A DNA stretch of 37,984 bases from Chloroflexota bacterium (lineage in GTDB: Bacteria; Chloroflexota; Dehalococcoidia; SHYB01), in NCBI GenBank assembly GCA_016875535.1, contig VGPF01000021.1:1-37984 (forward strand). The letters run 5' to 3'. Under the pieces are notes generated by a model. The model was not told the DNA's origin. It searched no databases and saw nothing but the letters and a program-made list of their open reading frames with translations. Both the position numbers and the translations under genes were made by a program. This document shows, in pieces, positions 23,637 through 32,126 of this stretch (the first letter of the stretch is position 1; the number at the start of each line of letters is the position of its first letter).

Positions 23637-24800
23637 CTACGCCGGCCTTCGCGCCTCGAGAACAACCTCTAGGTGAACATTGTTCTCCACCTGCACCGTC
23701 CCAGGAATATTAGGTGGCGGGATATTGAAGTCCGCCCACGTGAAGTCAACGGTGGCAAGAAGCTGCAGGACACCCCCGCTCAACCGCGCTTGTTTCAGGT
23801 CAAAGGTAAACGGCTTTTCCACGCCGCGGATCTTCATGCTCCCAGTGAGCCTACCGCTGACGGATTCCCCATTCAGAAGCCGCTTCCCGTAATCTCCGAT
23901 GTCGGTCACCGTGAACTCGGCATACGGGTATGTCCGGGTGAGAAGCGTCTGGCCCTGGATAAACTGGTCTCGGCGTGACTGATCGCTCCTGAGCATCCGC
24001 AGATCGGCGAAAATCTTCGAGGGCCTGCCGTCGAGATTGATCTCACCGCTAAACGTAGTCGTCCCTCCTACGGCATCGCTGGACGTGGGCAAGATGGTGA
24101 GCTTCTCTCGAACGGTGTACGTCCCCTTGCCGATGGCTACCACATACTCCGGCTTCGCCGCCGGAGTCGGCGTAGCCGTCGCCGCGAGTGTCGGCGTCGG
24201 AGCCATGGTTGCCTCAGGCGCCTGCGTCGGCACAGCCGTAGGAGCCGCCGGAAACAGCGGCGGCGCCGTCGCCGCAGGCAGCCTGGCCAAGTCATCGAGG
24301 GAAAGCTTGCCGCTCGGCTCATCGCCCACGCCCGCAAGCGCGATGCCGAAGCCAAGGCCTACACTGAGTGTCACGATGAGCACCGGAGGCCTGTGCAGCT
24401 CGCCGATTGCGATGAATGGAAGCGTCACCGTAAGCAGAACGATGGCCGTTGCTCCCAGGGGAATCACGTAGGAGGCCACGCCGTCCAGCGGCGCGCCTGG
24501 AGCATATTCAGCCAGGAGGCTTACGCCCAAAACGGCAAGAAATGCGACGGCGGAGATCCACAGCATCCCAGAGAGCGCCATATTGCGGCGCTCGGATATA
24601 TGCCAGATCAGCCCGGCGGCGATTCCCGCAAGGATACAGGCGATGGCGACCGTGCCAGTGTTGAAGACAACATCGTCAGGAGAGTTAAGAGGAAGCGAAA
24701 CAGCGGCGGTGATGAAGGCAGTGATCCCGCCGCTGACGAGTCCTGCAGCCAGAGAGCGGCCAAACGAAGATAACGGCCAGATCGGTGGCGGCGGCTTCAC
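23637..24800 (-). CDS. membrane-anchored YceI-family protein
   Basis: 387 residues. The N-terminal third is hydrophobic with about five membrane helices (14-36, 47-66, 75-96, 108-131, 137-158). A linker rich in Pro, Thr and Ala follows (about 175-215), and then a YceI domain (about 217-385) with YTVREKLTILP, EINLDGRPSKIFADLRMLRS, QTLLTRTYPYAEFTV and the end VENNVHLEVVLEARR. YceI proteins are lipocalin-like barrels that carry polyisoprenoids or amphiphiles outside the cytoplasm; the linker suggests display on the outer face. GTG start at 24800, with GGGGAGA just before. The fusion of a membrane domain to YceI is less usual than the secreted form. It diverges from DUF202. Confidence 0.82.
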   Translation of the reverse strand: MKPPPPIWPLSSFGRSLAAGLVSGGITAFITAAVSLPLNSPDDVVFNTGTVAIACILAGIAAGLIWHISERRNMALSGMLWISAVAFLAVLGVSLLAEYAPGAPLDGVASYVIPLGATAIVLLTVTLPFIAIGELHRPPVLIVTLSVGLGFGIALAGVGDEPSGKLSLDDLARLPAATAPPLFPAAPTAVPTQAPEATMAPTPTLAATATPTPAAKPEYVVAIGKGTYTVREKLTILPTSSDAVGGTTTFSGEINLDGRPSKIFADLRMLRSDQSRRDQFIQGQTLLTRTYPYAEFTVTDIGDYGKRLLNGESVSGRLTGSMKIRGVEKPFTFDLKQARLSGGVLQLLATVDFTWADFNIPPPNIPGTVQVENNVHLEVVLEARRPA

Positions 24801-24938
24801 ATTCTCCCCTTAGCGCAAAAAGAAGCGAACCCTCGCTTCGCTATTCAGAATACAGCATACCCAACGATTTTTTGAATCGGCTTAGAGCGGGGAGGGTCAG
24901 CCGGTCTGACTTGAGGGAATGTGCTACCGTACTACGGT

Positions 24939-25232
24939 ATGAATAAGATACCCGAGCACAGCGACCGCCTCCGCCTCAACGACCAGCTCTCCATCGAGCG
25001 CACGAACCTCTCCAATGAGAGGACGTTCCTGGCCTACACGCGCACGGCCCTCACCTTCGCGGCCGCCGGCGGCTCCCTCGCCTACGTCGTGGACAGCCTT
25101 GCCGCCATGGTCTTCGGCTGGGCCGGCATCGCCATCGGCATCGGCACCTTCCTCTTCGGCCTCATCCGCCTCCGCCAGATCAACCGCCTGGTGAAGCATA
25201 TGGCTGATGAGGAGGATGAAGACGGCGACTAG
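24939..25232 (+). CDS. DUF202 membrane protein
   Basis: 97 residues. NERTFLAYTRTALTFAAAGG is the signature of the DUF202 family of small inner-membrane proteins, with two helices (about 34-54 and 57-77) and an acidic tail (DEEDEDGD). Function unknown in the family; some yeast relatives are linked to vacuolar transport. ATG at 24939 is used; a GTG frame from 24921 adds six residues across a TACCG/CGGTA dyad. Its stop TAG overlaps the stop of the opposite dehydratase gene in a shared CTAG. Confidence 0.85.
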   Translation: MNKIPEHSDRLRLNDQLSIERTNLSNERTFLAYTRTALTFAAAGGSLAYVVDSLAAMVFGWAGIAIGIGTFLFGLIRLRQINRLVKHMADEEDEDGD

Positions 25233-26497
25233 CTTCCCAGCTTCGGCGGCCTGGCGCCGATGCGGTGCCCCTCCATCCCGCGCTCCGGCTGAGGCAGCAG
25301 CACCGGACCCGCTTCCTTGGAGGGCAGCAGCACAGTCGCCGTTGCCAGGGCCGTCTTGCGTCCCCGCTGGTCGTCGCAGGAGACCTCGATCTCCGCCACA
25401 TGCGCGCCGTTCTCCTGGGCGATGTACTTGCGCGCCACCTTCCCTGTGACCCATGAGGTATCGCCGTAGTAGTTGAAGGCGATGATGCGGTCCTTCACCT
25501 TCCACAGCCAGCCGTCGTCGCCCATCCAGTTCGTCACCAGGTGCATCATCCAGGAAGAGCGCATGATGCCGTTATCGTAGGCGAAGGGATTGCCGACTTT
25601 CCGGGCGTAGTTGTCATCCCAGTGGCAGCGCATCACGGCCTCGGGAACGCCCCAATCGTTCAGCGTGTAGAAGCCGGGGTGGCGGCGGCGCAGCTTGAGC
25701 CCCACGTGGTGCGGGAAGATCTCCCAGCGACCGTTGCCCTGGTGCCACGCGATCTCGTCGGACATCAAAAGCGGCCCGTGGACGACAGGCGTGACGATAT
25801 CCCCCTCCTTCACATCCTCCCAATACCTCGGGCTATCTCCTCTGCGCTCCTCGGCATCATAGGCCGCCTCGATCTTCTTCAAGTCCTCTTCCGCATACTG
25901 CCCCCGCTCGATCTTCTCGTGCTTCTTCCGCTCGCCGCCCTCCGTCGTCTTCCGCTCCGCGCGGACAAAGAGGCGGTCCCAGTTGCAGACCACCTCTCCG
26001 CGATTGTTGATATACATCGTGCGGTCCCGCGTCACCACGGAGACCCCTGCAAAGGCGCTCTGCTTCTTCTCCACGCTCTGGATAAAGCGCTTCTCCCATA
26101 TCTTGTCGCCCACATAGACGGGGCGGAACCACTCCACCTCGTCGCCCGACCAAAAGGCGTGGACGCCCGCCAGCGCGCCGCCGCCCTTCTTCCGGTCCTC
26201 TTCGCTGATCTCCTTCTTCTCCGTCACGCCCATACTATACAGAAAGGAAGGCGGCGCGATATTGTTCCGCCAGCGCGATTTCGCGCCGTGCTCCGCATCT
26301 ATCCACAGAGGGTTGTCGTCGCCGTAGCCGTAGGCAAAGTGGCGGATGGCGTCCAGCGTTGCCACCTCGTTCCACGTCTGCCACGGCTTCTTCGGCATCT
26401 CCACGCCGATGCGCGCCCGCATCCGCTCGATGCCTTCATCCGTGATCTTCCCTGTATGCTCGTCCTTCGCGTAAGACTTCGTCTGCTGGCTTGTCAT
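25229..26497 (-). CDS. FAS1-like / MaoC-type acyl dehydratase, double hotdog (paralogue)
   Basis: 422 residues and a clear paralogue of the protein at 4158-5411: YGDDNPLWIDAEHGAKSRW, WEDVKEGDIVTPVVHGPL, AWHQGNGRWEIF, KVGNPFAYDNGIMRSSW and HLVTNWMGDDGWLWK all have counterparts there. Here too the hydratase His after N-P-L is an aromatic residue (Trp). Start at ATG 26497, with CGGGAGGCTCC upstream; the 14 extra codons above it are not needed. It faces the copper oxidase gene across 213 bases that hold the latter's promoter. Likely role: hydration or dehydration of an enoyl- or hydroxyacyl-CoA; substrate unknown. Confidence 0.78.
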   Translation of the reverse strand: MTSQQTKSYAKDEHTGKITDEGIERMRARIGVEMPKKPWQTWNEVATLDAIRHFAYGYGDDNPLWIDAEHGAKSRWRNNIAPPSFLYSMGVTEKKEISEEDRKKGGGALAGVHAFWSGDEVEWFRPVYVGDKIWEKRFIQSVEKKQSAFAGVSVVTRDRTMYINNRGEVVCNWDRLFVRAERKTTEGGERKKHEKIERGQYAEEDLKKIEAAYDAEERRGDSPRYWEDVKEGDIVTPVVHGPLLMSDEIAWHQGNGRWEIFPHHVGLKLRRRHPGFYTLNDWGVPEAVMRCHWDDNYARKVGNPFAYDNGIMRSSWMMHLVTNWMGDDGWLWKVKDRIIAFNYYGDTSWVTGKVARKYIAQENGAHVAEIEVSCDDQRGRKTALATATVLLPSKEAGPVLLPQPERGMEGHRIGARPPKLGS

Positions 26498-26640
26498 GGA
26501 GCCTCCCGGAGTCCGTATCTCTGGGCGTGAGTATAACAAAGGAGCCTTTCTGTGATGTCGTAGCTCCCTGCGCAGGCTCCTTTCCCCAAGGGCGCATTCG
26601 CATGATGCGCCTGCACTACTACGCCTGATGCAAATGCTTC

Positions 26641-26669
26641 TTGTGACGGCATTTCTCCAGATTTACCCT
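26641..26669 (+). promoter_or_regulatory. promoter of the copper oxidase gene
   Basis: TTGTGA (26641-26646), 17 bp, TACCCT (26664-26669). Transcription would start near 26676, within the CRP/FNR-type dyad. Confidence 0.45.
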
Positions 26670-26672
26670 TTC

Positions 26673-26692
26673 CCTGTGAACATTTTCACAGG
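26673..26692. promoter_or_regulatory. CRP/FNR-type dyad before the copper oxidase
   Basis: Perfect 8-bp arms, CCTGTGAA and TTCACAGG, with four bases between; the core TGTGA-N6-TCACA is identical to the binding core of the CRP family. It covers the predicted transcription start, a position that would suit repression. As RNA it would also form a hairpin just before the ribosome site. Further TTGTGA words lie at 26641 and 26693. Confidence 0.55.
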
Positions 26693-26710
26693 TTGTGAAA
26701 GGAGCCTTGC

Positions 26711-28690
26711 ATGAGGTGGGCTGTACGATTGTGGAACCGCGACCCCAACGCCGCCATCGTGGTCTTTGCGCTCTTCGTCGCCGCAATGGTCGGGGTGTCA
26801 GCGCTCGTTGTGAAGCTTGTCCCGGACACGCGCACCGTCTCCGGCGCCACCATCCGCGACTATTCGCTTGAAATGGTCGCCGCAAACGTTGATTACGGCG
26901 GCGGCAATGTCTGGAATGCCTGGACCTTCAACGGCACGGTTCCCGGCCCTGCGCTTAAGGTCCGCGTCGGCGAAGTTCTGCGCGTAAAGGTCACCAACAA
27001 GCTGGACCTCACCCACAGCTTTCACACGCACCTTACCAACTACACCTTTGAGAACGATGGCAGCCAGGCCAACATCATCGCGGGCAAGGGCCAAGGCGCC
27101 ATGATCGCCCCCGGCGGCGCCTACACCTATGAGTTCCAGCCCACCACGCCGGGCATCTACTACTACTACTGCCATTCGGCCGATGGCGGCCTCCACATCG
27201 CCCACCACATCCACCAGGGCCTCTACGGCGCCATCATCGTTGAAGCGCCCGATCAGCCGCCGATGCGCCAAGAAGTCATCTTCATGGGAGAGATCGGCTC
27301 CCACACCACCGGCAAAGTGCCGCCCTTCATCATGAACGGCATCGGCCTCCCCGGCGGCGAAGCCGTCCTTGAAGCCGTTTTCAAGCAGCAGGGCTTCGCC
27401 GGTGTTGCCGCCCAGCTCAACAAGACCGTCCCTGCCTTCAATATGAAGGTCAACGAACCCATCAAGCTCCACGTCATCAACATCGGCGATGTGGAGCACA
27501 CCTTCCACGTCCACTCGGCCACCCACGTCTCCTTGGGTGTCCTTGGCGGGCGGCCGTGGCCCGCGAACGTCCTCCCGCTGGATGCCGGCGCCGCGAATAC
27601 GCTTCTCGTCAACTTCAGCACGCCCGGCCTCTGGCTCTTCCACTGCAACGGCTCGGTCACGCTGACCCATCAATACCTGGACGACAACCCGACAGGTACG
27701 CCTTCGGATACCTACAACGTCGCTATCACCGTCACCGACGATGATGGCGGCATCGGCTCGGCAACTGCGCCTGTCGTAGTGAACAACGTGAACCCTGTCG
27801 CCACCGCTTCCGCCGCGCCGAACCCGCAGTACTGGGGCCTGAACGTGAACTTCACCGGCACGGTGACAGACGTCGGCACCCTCGATACCCACACCTTCGC
27901 CTGGGACTTCGGCGATGCAACATCCGGCAGCGGCGCCTCCACCGCGCATGCCTATGCCAACCCCGGCCCCTACACCGCCAAGCTCACTGTCACCGACGAT
28001 GACACAGGCAAGGACGAAAAGACGCTGGCCATCACCATCAAAAAGCGCGAGACGACGCTGGTCTACAACGGTGAGACGACCGCTGTCTTCGGTTTCGGCT
28101 CCATCCTCTCGGCCAAGCTCAGCGATGCGGTTGTCGCTGCCGCGCCCATCGGCGGCAGGACCATCACCTTCACGGTGAACGCCGTGAACTACACCGGCAC
28201 AACGGCCATCAGCGGCCAGACGAACAACGTCACCCTGAACCCATTCCCGCCGCTGATGCCCGGCACCTACACCATCACGGTGAACTTCGCCGGCGATAGC
28301 CACTACCTGCCTTCGTCCACAACGGCCACCCTGACGGTCACCAATACCGTCGGCTGCAAGGTCACGGCTGGAACCCTGCGCTCCGCCAACAACGGACGCG
28401 GCGGCTTCAACGTCCAGGCCGATGGCCCCACGGCGATCAAGGGCGAGCTCCAGTTCCAGAACGACAGCCTCAACTTCCATGCCCCCACCATGACGGCCCT
28501 TGGCTGCTCCGCCGATAGGACAAAGGCCTGGTTCGCAGGCGTCGGCAGAGACGGCAAGAACTTCGTGGCCTACGTGGAGGACAACGGCGAACCCGGCAGG
28601 GACGACATCTTCAAGATCTGGGTGAACGGCGTTCCCCAGAACGGCAATGGCGCTCTCTCCGGCGGCAACGTCCAGATCCACAAGAAGTAA
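26711..28690 (+). CDS. copper oxidase/nitrite-reductase-like cupredoxins fused to PKD and Ig-like domains
   Basis: 659 residues. A membrane anchor (about 17-36) precedes cupredoxin 1 (45-180: HSFHTHL and YYYYCHSADGG with the later HHIHQGLYG) and cupredoxin 2 (about 185-312: HTFHVHSATH, then LWLFHC). At Cys312 the second domain stops before the H-x3-H-x4-G-M end expected of multicopper oxidases and switches in frame to a PKD-like domain (VTDDDGG and, in the next repeat, AWDFGDATSGSG), an Ig-like domain (about 447-545) and a C-terminal module (about 549-659). Domain 1 has Leu171 where type 1 sites often have Met. The N-terminal part would oxidise a substrate or reduce nitrite or oxygen outside the cell, but loss of the last copper ligands questions activity. 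AAAGGAGCC precedes the ATG. Confidence 0.82.
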   Translation: MRWAVRLWNRDPNAAIVVFALFVAAMVGVSALVVKLVPDTRTVSGATIRDYSLEMVAANVDYGGGNVWNAWTFNGTVPGPALKVRVGEVLRVKVTNKLDLTHSFHTHLTNYTFENDGSQANIIAGKGQGAMIAPGGAYTYEFQPTTPGIYYYYCHSADGGLHIAHHIHQGLYGAIIVEAPDQPPMRQEVIFMGEIGSHTTGKVPPFIMNGIGLPGGEAVLEAVFKQQGFAGVAAQLNKTVPAFNMKVNEPIKLHVINIGDVEHTFHVHSATHVSLGVLGGRPWPANVLPLDAGAANTLLVNFSTPGLWLFHCNGSVTLTHQYLDDNPTGTPSDTYNVAITVTDDDGGIGSATAPVVVNNVNPVATASAAPNPQYWGLNVNFTGTVTDVGTLDTHTFAWDFGDATSGSGASTAHAYANPGPYTAKLTVTDDDTGKDEKTLAITIKKRETTLVYNGETTAVFGFGSILSAKLSDAVVAAAPIGGRTITFTVNAVNYTGTTAISGQTNNVTLNPFPPLMPGTYTITVNFAGDSHYLPSSTTATLTVTNTVGCKVTAGTLRSANNGRGGFNVQADGPTAIKGELQFQNDSLNFHAPTMTALGCSADRTKAWFAGVGRDGKNFVAYVEDNGEPGRDDIFKIWVNGVPQNGNGALSGGNVQIHKK

Positions 28691-28712
28691 GCCCATCGCC
28701 TCCGGCACAATG

Positions 28713-28750
28713 AAAGAGGCCCTCCCCGTACGGGGAGGGCCTCTTTGTTT
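28713..28750 (+). terminator. intrinsic terminator between convergent genes
   Basis: A 17-bp palindrome with essentially no loop, built on GAGGCCCTCCCC / GGGGAGGGCCTC, followed by TTTGTTT. It sits between the stops of the copper oxidase and the SDR operon on the other strand and has A/T runs on both sides, so it may serve both. Confidence 0.9.
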
Positions 28751-28775
28751 GCCCTCTGATTCGCGTCGGGCGGGG

Positions 28776-29552
28776 CTACATGCCCGATTGTCCGCCGTCC
28801 ACCGTCACCGATGCGCCCGTGATGTATGAGGCATCATCGGAGCAGAGGAAAAGCACCAGGTTCGCCACCTCTTCCGGCTTGGCCCAGCGCTCCTGCATGT
28901 TGCCCTTGTTCAGCTTGCTGTCCGGCGGGAGGCCCATGGCCTCGCGCACGTCCGTCATGATCGGCGTATCAATCGGCCCGGGCAGGATGGCGTTGGCGCG
29001 AACGCCCTTCGGCGCATACTCCAGCGCCACGGAGCGCATCAGCGCCAGCACGCCCCCCTTGCTCGAGGTGTAGGCCGTCGTCGGCCCGCCGATGAGCGCG
29101 CCGACGGAGGAGGTCATCACCACCGCGCCGCCGCCGTTCTTCACGATGTGCGGCAGGGTATATTTCGCGCAGAGAAACATCCCCTTCAGGTTCACATCAA
29201 TAACCTTCTCGAAGACCTCATATTCCAGCTTGGTGATCCGCGTGTCGTTCCGCGCATACATCCCCGCGTTGCTGAAAAGGATGCGGAGATTGCCGAACGT
29301 CGAAACCGCTTGACTCACCAGGTGCTGGACATCCGCCGATTTGGAGACGTCCGTCTTTACAAAGAGCGCCTTCCCGCCCGCCTGCTGTATGGCGGCTGCC
29401 GTCTCGCGCCCTCCCGCCTCCGAAACATCGCCGACCGTCACCATAGCCCCTTCGCGCGCAAAGGCGATCGCCGTCGCCCGGCCGATGCCCGAAGCCGCGC
29501 CCGTGATGATGACGCCTCTGCCTTCGAACCGTCGCTTTGTGACTGTGATCAT
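28776..29552 (-). CDS. short-chain dehydrogenase/reductase (SDR)
   Basis: 258 residues, classical SDR: TGAASGIG (17-24), NAG of SNAG (95-97), catalytic Ser149, Tyr161, Lys165 (YTSSK), and PGPIDTPI after the catalytic helix. Asp42 in VGDVS suggests NAD. The end VTVDGGQSGM is the usual SDR end. Its ATG overlaps the stop of the SDR gene upstream (ATGA), so the two are translationally coupled and probably act on related substrates. The substrate is unknown. Confidence 0.92.
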   Translation of the reverse strand: MITVTKRRFEGRGVIITGAASGIGRATAIAFAREGAMVTVGDVSEAGGRETAAAIQQAGGKALFVKTDVSKSADVQHLVSQAVSTFGNLRILFSNAGMYARNDTRITKLEYEVFEKVIDVNLKGMFLCAKYTLPHIVKNGGGAVVMTSSVGALIGGPTTAYTSSKGGVLALMRSVALEYAPKGVRANAILPGPIDTPIMTDVREAMGLPPDSKLNKGNMQERWAKPEEVANLVLFLCSDDASYITGASVTVDGGQSGM

Positions 29553-30295
29553 GAGGCCGTCAGCCCTCCGTCCACGGGGAAGACCGTCGCCGTCATAAAG
29601 GATGCCTCGTCAGAGGCGAGAAAGGCCACGGCCGCCGCGATCTCCTCGGGCCTAGCCCACCGCTTGAGCATCCCCGGGCCGGGCGCCGCGGCTGGGACGG
29701 CGGCTCGCTGCCACGTCGTCATCGGCGTCTCCGTGCCGCCGGGACAGACGATAGTCGCGCGCACCTTATCCCTGGCGTACTGCCGCGCGATGGCGCGCGT
29801 CATAGAGATAAGCGCCCCCTTGGTGGCGCTATAGGCCGGGCGGTTCACCGCCGTCATCCCCGCCGTTGAAGCGATGGTGACCACGGCGCCGCCGCCGCAC
29901 TCCACGATCTCAGGGATCGCATACTTGGAACAGGAGAAGGCTCCTTTGAGATTGACACCCACGATGGCATCCCAGACCGCCTCCGGCACGTCTTCCACCA
30001 GCCCATCCTCCGCCTTCAGGATGCCGGCGTTGTTAACCAGGATGTGCAGCATGCCGAACCGGAGCGTGATGGCCGCAAGGGCCTGCTTCACATCCTCGGG
30101 GTGCGAGACATCGCACTTGATGAACTCCGCCTCGCCCTTGAGGCTGTGCGCCAGGCGGACCGTCTCCTCGCCTCCAGGGCGGTTGACGTCCAGGACCGCC
30201 ACCTTGGCGCCCTCTTGCACAAAGCGCAGCGTGACGGCGCGGCCTATGCCGGAGCCTGCGCCCGTCACCATCGCCACTTTGCCCTGCAGCAGCAT
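29549..30295 (-). CDS. short-chain dehydrogenase/reductase (SDR)
   Basis: 248 residues: TGAGSGIG (11-18), NNAG (88-91), Ser143, Tyr155, Lys159 (YSATK), and the end FPVDGGLTAS. Asp36 in VLDVN suggests NAD. AAGGACG precedes the ATG. It starts 32 bases after the trpB stop and runs straight into the second SDR, so trpB-SDR-SDR may be one transcript, although a tryptophan link is not evident. Confidence 0.92.
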   Translation of the reverse strand: MLLQGKVAMVTGAGSGIGRAVTLRFVQEGAKVAVLDVNRPGGEETVRLAHSLKGEAEFIKCDVSHPEDVKQALAAITLRFGMLHILVNNAGILKAEDGLVEDVPEAVWDAIVGVNLKGAFSCSKYAIPEIVECGGGAVVTIASTAGMTAVNRPAYSATKGALISMTRAIARQYARDKVRATIVCPGGTETPMTTWQRAAVPAAAPGPGMLKRWARPEEIAAAVAFLASDEASFMTATVFPVDGGLTAS

Positions 30296-30327
30296 AGGTC
30301 GTCCTTCAGAGAGTCGGGTGCGGTCTG

Positions 30328-31539
30328 CTAAATCTTGATCCCAAGCGCATCGGCGACGGTAAAGATGTCCTTATCGCCGCGCCCGCTCAGGTTGACTAGA
30401 ATAATCTTGTCTTTTCCTAACGTCTTCGCCAGCTTCACCGCGTGCGCGATGGCATGGGAGGGCTCCAGCGCCGGGATGATGCCCTCTGTACGGCATATCT
30501 GCTGGAAGGCCGCCAGCGCCTCTGCATCCGTCGCCGAGACATACGTCGCCCTTCCTGATTCTTTCAGATAGCTGTGCTCCGGCCCAACGCCAGGGTAGTC
30601 CAGGCCGGCGGAGATGCTGTGCGTCTCGATGATTTGACCCGCCTCATCCTGCAGCAGGTAGGACTTCGCGCCGTGCAGCACGCCCACCTTGCCACCCACC
30701 AGCGTCGCCGCGTGCGCCCCCGTCTCCACACCCTTGCCCCCCGCCTCCACGCCGATCAAGCGCACACCCTTCTCTTCGATGAAGGGGTAGAACATCCCCA
30801 TCGCGTTGCTGCCCCCGCCCACGCAGGCCATCACCACATCCGGCAAGCGCCCCGCCTGCTCCGTAATCTGCCGCTTCGCCTCCGTTCCCACGATGGCCTG
30901 GAAATCCCGCACCATCATTGGGTACGGGTGCGGCCCCACCACACTTCCCAGGAGGTAGTATGTGGTGCGGACGTTCGTCACCCAATCGCGGATCGCCTCA
31001 TTGATGGCATCCTTCAGCGTCCGGCTCCCGCTCTTCACCGGCACAACCTCGGCGCCCAGGAGCCGCATGCGGAAGACGTTGGGTGATTGCCTGCGCATAT
31101 CCTCTTCGCCCATGTAGACGATGCCCTGGAGCCCCAACATCGCGCACACCGTCGCCGTCGCCACCCCGTGCTGCCCCGCTCCCGTCTCCGCGATGATGCG
31201 CCTCTTGCCCATCCGCTTCGCCAGCAGGCCCTGCCCCAGTGCATGGTTGATCTTATGCGCGCCGGTATGCGCCAGGTCCTCCCGCTTCAGATAGATCTGC
31301 GCCCCGCCCGCGGCTTCAGAAAGATTCTTGGCATGGTAGAGCGGCGTCGGCCTGCCCACGTAGTGCTTCAGCAGCCCCGCAAGCTCGGCTTGAAAGACCC
31401 CATCGTCCTTGATCTCGCGGTAGGCCTGCTCCAGCTCCTCAAGGGCGGGCATCAGCGTCTCCGGCACATACTTGCCGCCGAACTGGCCGAAATGGCCCGC
31501 CGGATCGGGAAGTACAGGGGTGGCTGAAGGCTTCTTCAT
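30328..31539 (-). CDS. trpB: tryptophan synthase beta chain
   Basis: 403 residues, full length. TrpB joins indole and serine to tryptophan using PLP. Seen are [18 protein letters not shown], the PLP lysine in [25 protein letters not shown] with the catalytic Glu, [14 protein letters not shown] for the phosphate of PLP, and [16 protein letters not shown]. The closely matching TrpB1 pattern implies a normal partner TrpA, but no trpA or other trp gene is in the window. TGCTATCAT, an extended -10, lies 9-17 bases before the ATG, so the leader would be very short; no clear ribosome site is seen. Two SDR genes follow. Confidence 0.96.
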   Translation of the reverse strand: MKKPSATPVLPDPAGHFGQFGGKYVPETLMPALEELEQAYREIKDDGVFQAELAGLLKHYVGRPTPLYHAKNLSEAAGGAQIYLKREDLAHTGAHKINHALGQGLLAKRMGKRRIIAETGAGQHGVATATVCAMLGLQGIVYMGEEDMRRQSPNVFRMRLLGAEVVPVKSGSRTLKDAINEAIRDWVTNVRTTYYLLGSVVGPHPYPMMVRDFQAIVGTEAKRQITEQAGRLPDVVMACVGGGSNAMGMFYPFIEEKGVRLIGVEAGGKGVETGAHAATLVGGKVGVLHGAKSYLLQDEAGQIIETHSISAGLDYPGVGPEHSYLKESGRATYVSATDAEALAAFQQICRTEGIIPALEPSHAIAHAVKLAKTLGKDKIILVNLSGRGDKDIFTVADALGIKI

Positions 31540-31633
31540 GGCGTAGCCATGATAGCATGAAGGGGCTCAGGCGCGGCGCTTCCCTATCCTTCACGCCGGG
31601 CCCGAGGTGGGGACGAGGCGCGCCGCCCTTCCA

Positions 31634-31662
31634 TTGACTTTACCTGACTCAGCATGTATCGT
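31634..31662 (+). promoter_or_regulatory. sigma70-type promoter for the A-type carrier gene
   Basis: TTGACT (31634-31639), 17 bp, TATCGT (31657-31662). Transcription would start near 31669, with a leader of about 47 bases holding a small TCGGC/GCCGA hairpin. Confidence 0.65.
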
Positions 31663-31715
31663 TTTCCTGCTCGGCAAAAGGCCGAAAAAGCACCCACCAC
31701 CAGGAGGAATCCTGA

Positions 31716-32051
31716 ATGATTACAGTGACCTACGCAGCAAATGAAAAGATCAAGGAAATCATGAAGGAGCAGGGCGAAGAAAACACCGCTCTCCGTGTCA
31801 TCGTGACCGGCCAAGGCTGTTCGGGCCCCCAGTACATGATGACCCTTGATAACGAGGCCCAGACCGACGACCAGACCTTCGAGTCCATGGGCCTGAAGAT
31901 CGTTGTGGACCCGGATACCGCCAGCGTCCTGGAAGGCTCCCAGATTGATTACCTGGTCGGCATCGAAAAGTCCGGCTTCGTTATCAGCAACCCAACCTTC
32001 AAGATGCAGGGCGGCGGCGGGGGCTGCGGAAGCTGCGGCTGCGGCAAGTAG
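31716..32051 (+). CDS. A-type iron-sulfur carrier (HesB/IscA/ErpA-like)
   Basis: 111 residues. A-type carriers bind and hand on Fe-S clusters through three cysteines. The first is in VTGQGCSGPQYMM, the others in the C-terminal GGGCGSCGCGK, which has three Cys rather than the usual two (C-x2-C-x-C). The rest follows the family (GLKIVVDPDTASVLEGSQID, GFVISNPTF). CCAGGAGGAAT precedes the ATG. It has its own promoter and a strong terminator after the stop; a cysteine desulfurase homologue begins 75 bases on. Confidence 0.9.
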   Translation: MITVTYAANEKIKEIMKEQGEENTALRVIVTGQGCSGPQYMMTLDNEAQTDDQTFESMGLKIVVDPDTASVLEGSQIDYLVGIEKSGFVISNPTFKMQGGGGGCGSCGCGK

Positions 32052-32075
32052 CCACTACGCAAAGCGTCGTATGAT

Positions 32076-32109
32076 ACAGGGAGGCGGAAATCCGCCTCCC
32101 TGTTCTTTT
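32076..32109 (+). terminator. intrinsic terminator after the A-type carrier gene
   Basis: Perfect 13-bp stem (32076-32088 with 32091-32103) on ACAGGGAGGCGGA, followed by TCTTTTT. It lies only 18 bases before the desulfurase start, so that gene depends on read-through or an unseen promoter. Confidence 0.9.
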
Positions 32110-32126
32110 TCCCAGGAGCGCTGCCG

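Noticed and set aside
26798-28708. 636-residue minus-strand open frame opposite the copper oxidase gene
   Set aside because: Antisense shadow produced by high G/C at third positions; no motifs, whereas the plus strand has clear cupredoxin and PKD domains.
31716-32051. HesB-type selenoprotein
   Set aside because: All three expected positions are ordinary cysteines and no in-frame TGA is present.
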